Origin: JACVRW01 sp034664105
GTDB lineage: Bacteria; Actinomycetota; Thermoleophilia; Solirubrobacterales; Thermoleophilaceae
Direction of reading: 5' to 3'
DNA length: 7,083 bases
Assembly: GCA_034664105.1 (NCBI GenBank)
Contig: JAXDIH010000038.1
Coordinates: 1-7,083 of the forward strand
The notes beneath the pieces were generated by a model that saw nothing but the letters and a program-made list of their open reading frames with translations, had not been told where the DNA came from and did no database searches. This document shows, piece after piece, positions 1 to 5,753 of this stretch (position 1 is its first letter; every line of letters starts with the position of its first letter). The position numbers and the translations under genes are program-made.

Positions 1-1187
1 TCGGTGATGCTCTCGAAGATGACCGCTTTGGCCTCGCGCATCTGGTACTCCGCCCGCTTGCCTTCGGACACCTCGCGGTAGTAGATGGCCAGGCCACCAT
101 CGGAGGGATAGGCGCGCGCCTCGAACCACTCGCCGCTGGGAGCGAAGTACGACTCGAACTCCACGGCCCGCCGCTCGCGCATGGCCTCGTGGTACTTGCG
201 GTGGCTCTCGGTGCCGACCACCTCCGGGAACATGTCCCACATGACCTTCCCGAGGATGTCCTCACGGGTCAGCGCCTTTCCGCGGCGGCGCTGGATGCGG
301 CGCAGCGCCCTGTCGTTCACGTAGACGTAGCGCCAGTCGGAGTCGACCGCGATGAAGGCGTCGCTGATGCTCTCGAGGATCGTCGCGCTCCTGCGGCGCG
401 CCTCGGCCAGCTTCTCCTCGGCGAGCCTGCGCTCGGTCATGTCGCGGTGGATTCCGAGGAATCCCTTCAGCTCGCCGGACTGCTCGCGAACCGCGTTGAC
501 GGCCAGCTCGACGACCACGGGAGATCCGTCCTTGCGGTAGGCGACAATTTCTCCGCGCCAGCTGCCCTCCTCGGCGACCGTGGCCCGCATCTCGCCACGC
601 TCCTCGTAGCTCAGCTCGAGCTTCGCCACCTCGAGCGTATGACGGCCGAGCACCTCGTCGGCCGTCCAGCCGTACATGCGCTCGGCCCCCTTGTTCCAGA
701 TCGTCACGAACCACTCGGGGTCGAAACCGACGATCGCGTCGCCGGTGCCCTCGAGCATCTCGGCGAGGTAGCCCATGCGGTCCTCGCGCAGCTTCTGCTC
801 GGTGATGTCGACCATGACGAGCGTGGCCCCCACGATGCGACCGTCGTCCTCGAAGATCGGCGAGGAGCTCGCGCGTATGACGAGCTTGGCTCCGTCGGGT
901 AGGACGTGGAAGTACTCCTCGTCCACCACCTCCTCCCCCGACGAGATCGACCGGATGACCGGCCAGTCCTGAGGCTCGTAGCGACGGCCGTCGAGATGCC
1001 AGATCTCGAAGCCGCCCTCCACGTTGTCGGGCATCGACTCGCCCAGCCGCGCCGTGAGCGCCTCGGCTCTGGGGTTGGCGTGCAGGACCCGGCCGGACAC
1101 GTCCACGATCGCGGCCGCTGCCGGCAGGCGGCGGATCGCCTGCTCCATCCCGAGCGTGGCGATCGCGGGGGGACCGGATTCGGTCAC
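1..1187 (-). CDS. Multi-PAS-domain sensor protein, N-terminal part (runs off the left edge)
   Basis: The first 395 residues are visible; the C-terminus, and so the output domain (histidine kinase, GGDEF, phosphatase or other), is missing. Three PAS domains follow one another. PAS1 spans about residues 18-130 and ends in VMVDITEQK. PAS2 spans about 138-253 and has the S-box features DAIVGFDPEW, IWNKGAERMYGWTADEVLG and GFLGIHRDMTERR. PAS3 spans about 266-377, with ILESISDAFIAVDSDW, YVNDRA and AIYYREVSEGKR. A fourth repeat seems to begin at 384-395 (AKAVIFESIT). Short charged helices, typical signalling linkers, join the domains. I see no signal peptide or membrane helix, so it is probably a cytosolic sensor. 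The start is GTG at 1187-1185: an in-frame TAG lies two codons upstream, so no earlier start is possible. ATG at 1148 is the alternative. A G-rich run (1202-1209) lies rather far upstream, 14 nt. The zinc-ribbon gene ends 47 bp upstream on the same strand. Seen: domains and frame. Inferred: sensory role; ligand unknown. Confidence 0.9.
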   Translation of the reverse strand, partial: MTESGPPAIATLGMEQAIRRLPAAAAIVDVSGRVLHANPRAEALTARLGESMPDNVEGGFEIWHLDGRRYEPQDWPVIRSISSGEEVVDEEYFHVLPDGAKLVIRASSSPIFEDDGRIVGATLVMVDITEQKLREDRMGYLAEMLEGTGDAIVGFDPEWFVTIWNKGAERMYGWTADEVLGRHTLEVAKLELSYEERGEMRATVAEEGSWRGEIVAYRKDGSPVVVELAVNAVREQSGELKGFLGIHRDMTERRLAEEKLAEARRRSATILESISDAFIAVDSDWRYVYVNDRALRRIQRRRGKALTREDILGKVMWDMFPEVVGTESHRKYHEAMRERRAVEFESYFAPSGEWFEARAYPSDGGLAIYYREVSEGKRAEYQMREAKAVIFESIT

Positions 1188-1234
1188 GGGCTACAGGTCT
1201 ACTCCCCCCAAGGGCGGCGCACAACCCATGAGGG

Positions 1235-1681
1235 TCACCCGCCCGGCCGGCGCTGGGCGGGGTACGGCACATCGATGTCCAGCGTGCCGTCGGCCGTCAC
1301 CGTCACCAGCATCAGCTGCGTATCGCCGTCCGCGTAGCGGAAGTGGCACCGCGTGAAGTGGCGGCGGCGGATCGAACCCGCGCACCGCACCGAGCCGGGC
1401 GGTCCTCCGCCCGCACCGAGCTGGTGCTCGAGGCGCGACTCCGCGCGGGCGGCCGGCACGGGACCCAGCGGCGTGGCGGGGTGGTCGCGCGTCAGCAGGA
1501 GCGCCACGGCCGTGCCGGCCGCGACCACCAGCAAGGCCAGCACGACGGACAGCAGAGACGGCCGCGGAAGCGAGAGCCGAGGCCGCCGCTCGAAGAACAC
1601 GAAGCCGCAGCTCATGCAGCGCGACGCCCCCGCCGCCGCGCCGGCATCGCACTGCGGGCAGCTCATCGTCGCGGCCGTCAC
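1235..1681 (-). CDS. Zinc-ribbon, single-TM protein with a secreted-type C-terminal domain
   Basis: A 148-residue protein of unknown function. Residues 8-25 form a rubredoxin-like zinc ribbon, CPQC-x10-CMSC. A hydrophobic helix at about 43-63 follows a basic RRPRLSLPRP stretch, so the ribbon should be cytosolic and the C-terminus outside. A Pro/Ala/Gly linker (about 66-96) leads to a small domain (about 97-141) with two cysteines, VRC (Cys100) and TRC (Cys112), then YADGDTQLMLVTVTADGTLDIDV. That cysteine spacing and beta-rich ending recall actinobacterial DUF4333-type extracytoplasmic domains; this is resemblance by eye only. The upstream start is GTG at 1681-1679. ATG at 1666-1664 (MSCPQC) is also plausible, because GGGAG directly abuts the GTG and lies 14 nt before the ATG. 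The gene is divergent from the RAM protein gene and shares a 17-bp palindrome with it. It is followed 47 bp later by the PAS sensor on the same strand, so the two may be co-transcribed. No enzymatic role is suggested. Confidence 0.8.
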   Translation of the reverse strand: MTAATMSCPQCDAGAAAGASRCMSCGFVFFERRPRLSLPRPSLLSVVLALLVVAAGTAVALLLTRDHPATPLGPVPAARAESRLEHQLGAGGGPPGSVRCAGSIRRRHFTRCHFRYADGDTQLMLVTVTADGTLDIDVPYPAQRRPGG

Positions 1682-1688
1682 TCCCGCT

Positions 1689-1705
1689 GCACGGTAGTAC
1701 CGTGC
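1689..1705. promoter_or_regulatory. Perfect 17-bp palindrome in a divergent intergenic region (candidate operator / bidirectional promoter)
   Basis: GCACGGTAGTACCGTGC has two 8-base arms that are exact reverse complements around a single central G. It sits between the divergent starts of the zinc-ribbon gene (GTG at 1681) and the RAM protein gene (ATG at 1711). On the plus strand TAGTAC (1695-1700) could be a -10-like hexamer, and the mirror TACTAC (1699-1694) serves the same role on the minus strand. Both would start transcription within a few bases of the start codons, consistent with leaderless or near-leaderless messages. The symmetry fits a homodimeric repressor site. The regulator is unknown; the RAM protein itself has no DNA-binding domain. 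Seen: palindrome and position. Inferred: function. Confidence 0.55.
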
Positions 1706-1710
1706 CGGCC

Positions 1711-1986
1711 ATGACGCACGCGGTGGTCCTGATCAAGGCCGAGCGCGACGCCCTGCCGACGCTCGGCGGTCAGCTGGCCGAGATCGAGGGCGTGGCCGAG
1801 GCGTACTCGGTCACCGGGAAGTGGGATTTCGTCGCGATCCTGCGCCTGCGCGAGCACGACCAGCTGGCCGACCTCGTCACCGGCAAGCTGGCGCGCACGC
1901 CCGGGATCGCGCAGACCTACACGATGGTCGCGTTCGAGGTCTTCTCCCAGCACGACCTCGAGGCGATGTTCTCGATCGGCTCCTGA
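1711..1986 (+). CDS. Stand-alone Lrp/AsnC ligand-binding (RAM) domain protein
   Basis: A 91-residue protein made only of the RAM/AsnC-type ligand-binding domain; the winged-helix DNA-binding half of Lrp is absent. The pattern is MTHAVVLIKAERD (first strand), GVAEAYSVTGKWDFVAILRL (28-47), then LVTGKLARTPGIAQTYTMVAFEVFS (55-79), which is the usual RAM alpha/beta layout. The GKWD and TPGI..T.TM segments are typical of this family. Such proteins form dimers or higher oligomers that bind amino acids or other small effectors and can pair with full Lrp-type regulators; this is family knowledge, and no ligand can be read from the sequence. ATG at 1711 is preferred over the in-frame GTG at 1702, because GTG lies inside the palindrome and MTHAVVLIKA matches the usual family N-terminus. 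There is no Shine-Dalgarno, suggesting a leaderless or weakly initiated transcript. The gene is divergent from the zinc-ribbon gene and convergent with the M19 gene 19 bp away. Confidence 0.88.
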   Translation: MTHAVVLIKAERDALPTLGGQLAEIEGVAEAYSVTGKWDFVAILRLREHDQLADLVTGKLARTPGIAQTYTMVAFEVFSQHDLEAMFSIGS

Positions 1987-1999
1987 CCCCGTCGGGGTC
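1985..1999. terminator. Short GC hairpin between convergent genes (possible bidirectional terminator)
   Basis: GACCCC-GTC-GGGGTC forms a perfect 6-bp stem with a 3-base loop. It starts inside the stop codon of the RAM gene (TGA at 1984-1986) and fills most of the 19-bp gap before the M19 stop (2006-2008). It is symmetric and so could act in both directions. No T-tract follows on either strand, so it is not a classical intrinsic terminator; actinobacterial terminators often lack one. Function is tentative. Confidence 0.35.
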
Positions 2000-2005
2000 G
2001 GGGAC

Positions 2006-3184
2006 CTACACCGGGAGCTTCCGCCCCCACCCGGCCCGCAGCACCCGCAGCGCGTTGCCCGAGCAGATCAGCTCGGCCTTGGTCTCGCCGTACTCGCGGA
2101 TCAGCGCCTCTTCGAGCCTCGCCATGTCGGCCATCGACTGCAGCCCGGCCATGGTCGGCTTGATGAAGCCGTCGAAATCCGAGCCGATCGCCACGTGGTC
2201 GTGCGACCGGGTGATCTTCGCGATCTGGTCCACGTGCGCGCGGATGACCCCGATCGACGCCTCGAAGCCACGACCGGGCTGGCGCGGCACGCCGTCGCGC
2301 AGCTGGTGCTGGGCCATGATCAGCCCGACCACCCCGCGGCGTTCGGCGATCCGCCTCAGCGTCGGCTCGTCCACGCCGTATTCCTGGGAGCCGAAGCGAA
2401 AACAGCCGTGCGACGCGAACACCGGCTGCGTCTTGGCGCCGTCGAGCTGGTCGAGCAGGTCGAGCGTGTCGGCCACCGAACGGTCGCTCATGTGCGATAG
2501 GTCGACCAGGATGCCCTCGCGCAGCATCGCCGTGACCGCGGCGCGGCCCAGGTCCGACAGGCCCTCGTCCGGCTGCGGGAACAGGCGCCGGTAGAGCCCG
2601 TCCGGTATGAACGGAATCGCGTTGGCGTTGGTGGCCACGCGGCGCCAGACCAGGTGGGCGAGCGTGATGTAGGCCACGCCCCGCTGCGCCAGGGTCTTCA
2701 CCGCTTCGCTCACCTCCGCCGGCGTCGAGCCGAGGCAGAAGCCACCCTCCACGCAGTGCACGAATCCCACGCGCTCGTCGTCGAACGCGTCGGGCAGCTG
2801 GTCCGGGCCGCGCACCACCATGGCCGTGTCCTTGTGGTTTTTCGCGAGGTCCTCCTCGACCAGGTCGAGCTGCCCCAGCACCGAGTCGATGTAGCCCCGC
2901 TTCGGGGGCGCCGGATACGGCTCGCCGAGCTCTAGCTCGTCGAAGAACGAGTAGACCACCGAGAGCGCGACCCCGACGCGACCGGCGCGCAGCGACTTCA
3001 TGGTCACGCGCGGCCCGGAGAACGGCGAGCGATAGTTGCCGAAGCGGCTGGCCAGGCCCACCAGCAGGGCACGGCCCCGGTCGCGCAGCCGGGCCCGCCC
3101 CCGCTTCGTCCGCAGGAGCTTCCAGATGCTCCCGCCTCGGCCGACGAGGTGCATCGCGTAGTGGGCGTGCAGATCCGCGATCAC
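2006..3184 (-). CDS. M19 (membrane/renal dipeptidase) family metallohydrolase
   Basis: A 392-residue protein of the amidohydrolase-superfamily M19 group, which classically cleaves dipeptides with two zinc ions. Visible motifs in order: N-terminal DLHAHY (metal site, His6 and His8), FVHCVEGG (bridging Glu146), ITLAHLVWRRVATNANAIPF (174-192, where the family has its LTH..N.. segment), GILVDLSHMSD (His231), PVFASHGCFR (His259), and VAIGSDFDGF (Asp336). Two points are odd. The first motif is HxH rather than the HxD of classical M19 dipeptidases. The substrate-binding arginine usually found about 11 residues after the second late histidine (the PRN region) is replaced by QEYGVDE. It has no signal peptide, so it is likely cytosolic despite the family name. 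The start is GTG at 3184-3182 with a strong GGAGGGAGGG (3189-3198) 4 nt upstream. It is divergent from the MBL gene. M19 membership is sure; dipeptidase specificity is doubtful. Confidence 0.9.
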   Translation of the reverse strand: MIADLHAHYAMHLVGRGGSIWKLLRTKRGRARLRDRGRALLVGLASRFGNYRSPFSGPRVTMKSLRAGRVGVALSVVYSFFDELELGEPYPAPPKRGYIDSVLGQLDLVEEDLAKNHKDTAMVVRGPDQLPDAFDDERVGFVHCVEGGFCLGSTPAEVSEAVKTLAQRGVAYITLAHLVWRRVATNANAIPFIPDGLYRRLFPQPDEGLSDLGRAAVTAMLREGILVDLSHMSDRSVADTLDLLDQLDGAKTQPVFASHGCFRFGSQEYGVDEPTLRRIAERRGVVGLIMAQHQLRDGVPRQPGRGFEASIGVIRAHVDQIAKITRSHDHVAIGSDFDGFIKPTMAGLQSMADMARLEEALIREYGETKAELICSGNALRVLRAGWGRKLPV

Positions 3185-3188
3185 TGGA

Positions 3189-3198
3189 CCCTCCCTCC
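3189..3198 (-). promoter_or_regulatory. Strong Shine-Dalgarno fixing the GTG start of the M19 gene
   Basis: GGAGGGAGGG on the minus strand lies 4 nt before GTG at 3184. It is among the best ribosome-binding sites in the window. It supports a start at residue M-I-A-D-L-H, which keeps the metal-binding His6 close to the N-terminus. Confidence 0.6.
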
Positions 3199-3235
3199 GA
3201 AGACGATCCCCCAGGTTAGACCACGCTTCCCGGCA

Positions 3236-3241
3236 TAGACT
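3236..3241 (+). promoter_or_regulatory. Possible -10 element giving a leaderless MBL transcript
   Basis: TAGACT fits the TANNNT -10 pattern of high-GC actinobacteria and ends 8 bp before ATG at 3250, so transcription would start at or next to the A of the start codon. No Shine-Dalgarno precedes this ATG (GCGGGCCG only), which agrees with a leaderless message. I see no convincing -35. On the opposite strand TAACCT (3218-3213) is a similar candidate for the divergent M19 gene. Confidence 0.3.
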
Positions 3242-3249
3242 GCGGGCCG

Positions 3250-3954
3250 ATGCGCGTTGCCGAGGGCGTGTACAGCATCGGCCAGACCAAGGGCGGACAC
3301 GTCCACGCCTACCTGTTCGAGCACGGATCCGAGCTGACCCTGGTCGACACGCTCTGGGACTCCGATGCCGAGCCGATCCTGGAGGTCATCCGCGGGATCG
3401 GACGCTCGCCGGCCGACCTCGAGCACATCGCCCTCTCCCACGCGCATCGCTCCCACCTCGGCGGCCTCGCCAGGCTCAGGGAGCTCACCGGCGCGCTGGT
3501 GTACGCGCACGAGTGGGAGGCCGACATCATCGCCGGGGAGCGGCCCGCCCAGCCGGTCAGCCTGCAACCACAGGCCCCGATCGTCACCTATCCGTTTCGC
3601 CTCGGGCTGGCGGTGGGTCGTCCTCGGCACCGCCGCTGCCCCGTCGACCGCGGCGTGAGCGAGGGCGACCGGATCGGGCCGTTGGAAGTGCTCCACATCC
3701 CCGGCCACACGCCCGGCCATCTGGCCTTCCACCACGAGCGCGCGGGCGTGCTCGCCGTCGGCGACGCGGTGGCGACATGGCCGCGCACCGATGCCGGCTG
3801 GCCGGGCTTCAACCTCAACGAAGACCAGTACCGGGTGTCGCTCCGACGCCTGGCGGGGATCGACGCGAAGGTCATCGCGGTCGGCCACGGCGATCCGATC
3901 ACCCAGGGCGCCGCCGATCGCGTGCGCGAGCTCGCCGAGGGTCTGCCCGGCTAG
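3250..3954 (+). CDS. MBL-fold metallo-hydrolase with variant HxHxSH metal motif
   Basis: A 234-residue single-domain metallo-beta-lactamase-fold protein. Family landmarks: N-terminal strands VYSIGQTKGGHVHAYLF and ELTLVDTLWD (Asp33); the metal motif LSHAHRSHLGG with His64, His66 and His69; PGHTPGH (His153); VGDAV (Asp172); and VGHGDPI (His213). The usual motif is HxHxDH. Here the Asp that binds the second metal is Ser68, while the other five expected ligands are present. The codon is TCC, two changes away from either Asp codon, so a single read error cannot explain it. A 'DLVYAHEWE'-type region (VYAHEWEADI, 84-93) and a basic/Cys loop (GRPRHRRCPVDR, 123-134) lie between the metal motifs. The related superfamily includes glyoxalase II-like thioesterases, quorum-quenching lactonases and RNases; no substrate can be assigned. 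It has no signal peptide. It is divergent from the M19 gene (65 bp) and shares its stop-site CTAG with the convergent dioxygenase gene. Confidence 0.9.
   Translation: MRVAEGVYSIGQTKGGHVHAYLFEHGSELTLVDTLWDSDAEPILEVIRGIGRSPADLEHIALSHAHRSHLGGLARLRELTGALVYAHEWEADIIAGERPAQPVSLQPQAPIVTYPFRLGLAVGRPRHRRCPVDRGVSEGDRIGPLEVLHIPGHTPGHLAFHHERAGVLAVGDAVATWPRTDAGWPGFNLNEDQYRVSLRRLAGIDAKVIAVGHGDPITQGAADRVRELAEGLPG
3951..3954. other. CTAG shared by two convergent stop codons
   Basis: The self-complementary tetranucleotide CTAG gives TAG on the plus strand (3952-3954, end of the MBL gene) and TAG on the minus strand (3953-3951, end of the dioxygenase gene). The two coding regions therefore overlap tail-to-tail by 4 bp and leave no room for a separate terminator; any terminator must lie inside the opposite gene. 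Confidence 0.9.
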
Positions 3955-5732
3955 CGCACCCTCGCCCAGGGCGAGAAGGCGTTCTCCACTCCTCGCAGCG
4001 CCGGGTAGAGAGCCGGATAGTGGCGCAGCAGCACGCTCACCATGGTGTTGTCGTTGATCCAGTCGAGCCCGGTCGGCGTGTACGTCTCGGCGGTGTAGTC
4101 GCGCGTGAAGAACCGGTCGCTCTTCAACCGCCGCGATGCCATCAGGATGAACACCCGAAAGGCGGTGTCGCTGAACCCGAACCCCTCGGGCTTCGGCTCG
4201 GCGTACAGCCCCACCATGAGGTCCACGCGCTCGATGTCGCCGCCGTAGACGTCGCGCACGTGCGCGGCCACGCGGACGTCCGCGGTCAGCTCCTCGAAGG
4301 TGTCGGCCGGCTTCAGCCGGAACAGGCGCCGGAACTCGTTGTAGCGCGGCACGCCGCGCTCGCGGACGCGCAGGACGTCGACGGCGGCCAGGTCCAGCTC
4401 GGAGTTGTCGGGACGCTTCAGGTGCTGGAGGAAGGCGGGGTAGTTGTAGAGCGAGATGGCGCCGCAAGGCGCGACGCCGAACGAGTACAGCGCGTTTGCC
4501 ATCCCGATCTCCTCGAGCTCGTCACGCGCGTGCAGAGCGCCCACCTCGGGGAAGGTCCGCTCGCGCGGGGGCCCGTGGCCGTCCAGCGAGTAGAACGAGT
4601 ACTCGTCCGGGAGCAGCGGGTGCATCCGGTAAACGGCCACGAACTCCTCGGTGAGCGAGTACGGCACGCCGTGATGGTCGGTCCTCGACCCGGGGATCCC
4701 GCTCAGGACGTCGTGTGAGCCCAGGTGGCCGAGCCGGCGGCCCAAGCGCTCGCCGACGATCCCGGACCACGTGGCCTTCATCGCGTACCTCGTGGTCGGG
4801 TGAGCGATGATCGCCGGGGTCCACTCGGTGGTGTGGATCTTCGCCAGCAGGGCGGCGTTGATCAGGCGCGCCTTGTCGTAGAGCCGGTCGTCCGACCAGC
4901 CCGGGTACTCGTAGCGCAGGCGGTCGCAGATCGAGTTGTGCTCGAGCATGAAGAGCGTGTGGAGCAGGCCCAGCCCGATCCAGAAGTTGCCGTCCACGCC
5001 GCGGAGGTCGACGAACCGCTCGAGGTCCCTCGGGGGAAGCCCGTCAGGACCGATCCGCAGCTTCCCGTGCTCGCCCGCGCGGACCGCCTGCGCGAAGTCG
5101 TCCCGGGAGCCGTAGATCTGCGACCCGTCCCACCAGTGGCTGTCGGCTGTCACGAACGTGGGCGGGGTGGCGGGGTCGTCATCCGACGTGGCGTCCCGGC
5201 GCGTGCGCGGGATCACCATCGGCCGGTGGGGCCAGTCGTCGTCGGCCGCGAGGTCCAGCTTCCAGGACCTCTGGTCGTCGTTGACGCCGTGGCTGAACCA
5301 GTCGTGCACCTCGAACTGGATCCAGGCGGCCGCCAGCACGTTGAGCGTCGTCGCGGGCACGAAGCGCCCGCGGGTCATCAGCTCGCGGCTGACCGTGCGG
5401 GGATTGGGGTCGAGCAGAGCGGCTTCCGGCTCGGGGAACGTCCTGGCCAGGGGCACGTTGCGTCCGAAGCGGGTACCGATGCTTCCCAGCCGCGGCTCGC
5501 TCAGGTCGTTGAGCGTGCCGTCGCGCGTGCGCCGAGCGGTCTGCTCGAGGTCGGCGGCTCGGTGCCTCAGCTCGGCATCGGCGGGGGGTACTCCGGTGTC
5601 CGTGAGGTTGCGCTCGCGCAAGCGCTCGCGGACGCCGAAGAGAGTGGCTACGCCGAGCGGGCGACCGAGACGATCCCAGCCAAAGCGGCGATCGAGCCAG
5701 TCGGTGAGAGCCAGGATCGGCTGGGGCAGCAC
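3951..5732 (-). CDS. Fatty-acid alpha-dioxygenase-type haem peroxidase
   Basis: A 593-residue animal-type haem peroxidase superfamily protein whose motifs match plant alpha-dioxygenases (alpha-DOX/PIOX) along the whole length. Those enzymes add O2 at C-alpha of a fatty acid to give a 2-hydroperoxy acid, which loses CO2 to form a shortened aldehyde. Visible features: TRDGTLNDL and FGRNVPL (69-95); the distal haem histidine in AWIQFEVHDW (His143); WWDGSQIYG (200-208); LLHTLFMLEHN (256-266); AKIHTTEWT (297-305), with His300 and Thr305 matching the plant carboxylate-binding pair; GVPYSLTEEFVAVYRMHPLLPD (355-376), with catalytic Tyr368 and proximal His371; VPRYNEFRR (461-469); VDLMVGLYAE (503-512); and MASRRLKSDRFF (531-542). 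Length fits the family (about 600-640). It has no signal peptide. The start is GTG at 5732-5730 with GAGGAG (5738-5743) 5 nt upstream. It lies 21 bp after the NTF2-like gene and is probably co-transcribed with it. Family: sure. Substrate chain length: unknown. Confidence 0.95.
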   Translation of the reverse strand: MLPQPILALTDWLDRRFGWDRLGRPLGVATLFGVRERLRERNLTDTGVPPADAELRHRAADLEQTARRTRDGTLNDLSEPRLGSIGTRFGRNVPLARTFPEPEAALLDPNPRTVSRELMTRGRFVPATTLNVLAAAWIQFEVHDWFSHGVNDDQRSWKLDLAADDDWPHRPMVIPRTRRDATSDDDPATPPTFVTADSHWWDGSQIYGSRDDFAQAVRAGEHGKLRIGPDGLPPRDLERFVDLRGVDGNFWIGLGLLHTLFMLEHNSICDRLRYEYPGWSDDRLYDKARLINAALLAKIHTTEWTPAIIAHPTTRYAMKATWSGIVGERLGRRLGHLGSHDVLSGIPGSRTDHHGVPYSLTEEFVAVYRMHPLLPDEYSFYSLDGHGPPRERTFPEVGALHARDELEEIGMANALYSFGVAPCGAISLYNYPAFLQHLKRPDNSELDLAAVDVLRVRERGVPRYNEFRRLFRLKPADTFEELTADVRVAAHVRDVYGGDIERVDLMVGLYAEPKPEGFGFSDTAFRVFILMASRRLKSDRFFTRDYTAETYTPTGLDWINDNTMVSVLLRHYPALYPALRGVENAFSPWARVR

Positions 5733-5737
5733 CGCGG

Positions 5738-5743
5738 CTCCTC
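5738..5743 (-). promoter_or_regulatory. Shine-Dalgarno for the GTG start of the alpha-dioxygenase gene
   Basis: GAGGAG on the minus strand lies 5 nt before GTG at 5732, inside the 21-bp gap after the NTF2-like gene. It decides the start and shows that the dioxygenase has its own ribosome entry, even if it is carried on the upstream transcript. Confidence 0.6.
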
Positions 5744-5753
5744 GAGCGCGGAG

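Noticed and set aside
189..902. A 237-codon plus-strand open frame
   Set aside because: It is antisense to the PAS array with no motif, no ribosome site and shadow-type composition.
262..1272. A 336-codon minus-strand open frame in the PAS gene region
   Set aside because: It is out of frame with the three clear PAS domains read from GTG at 1187; its translation is Arg/Gly-rich and domain-free.
3597..3660. Possible frameshift in the MBL gene at the basic GRPRHRRCPVDR loop
   Set aside because: The frame stays consistent with the downstream PGHTPGH, VGDAV and VGHGDPI motifs, and the loop's CPVDR and EGDRIGPLEVLH segments read naturally, so no break is needed.
3181..4467. A 428-codon minus-strand open frame across the MBL gene and the dioxygenase C-terminus
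   Set aside because: It covers motif-rich coding sequence in other frames on both strands, and its own product is Arg/Ala-rich with no family signature.
3513..4718. A 401-codon plus-strand open frame spanning the MBL gene end and the dioxygenase antisense
   Set aside because: It overlaps two well-supported genes, has compositional bias typical of shadow frames, and shows no domain.
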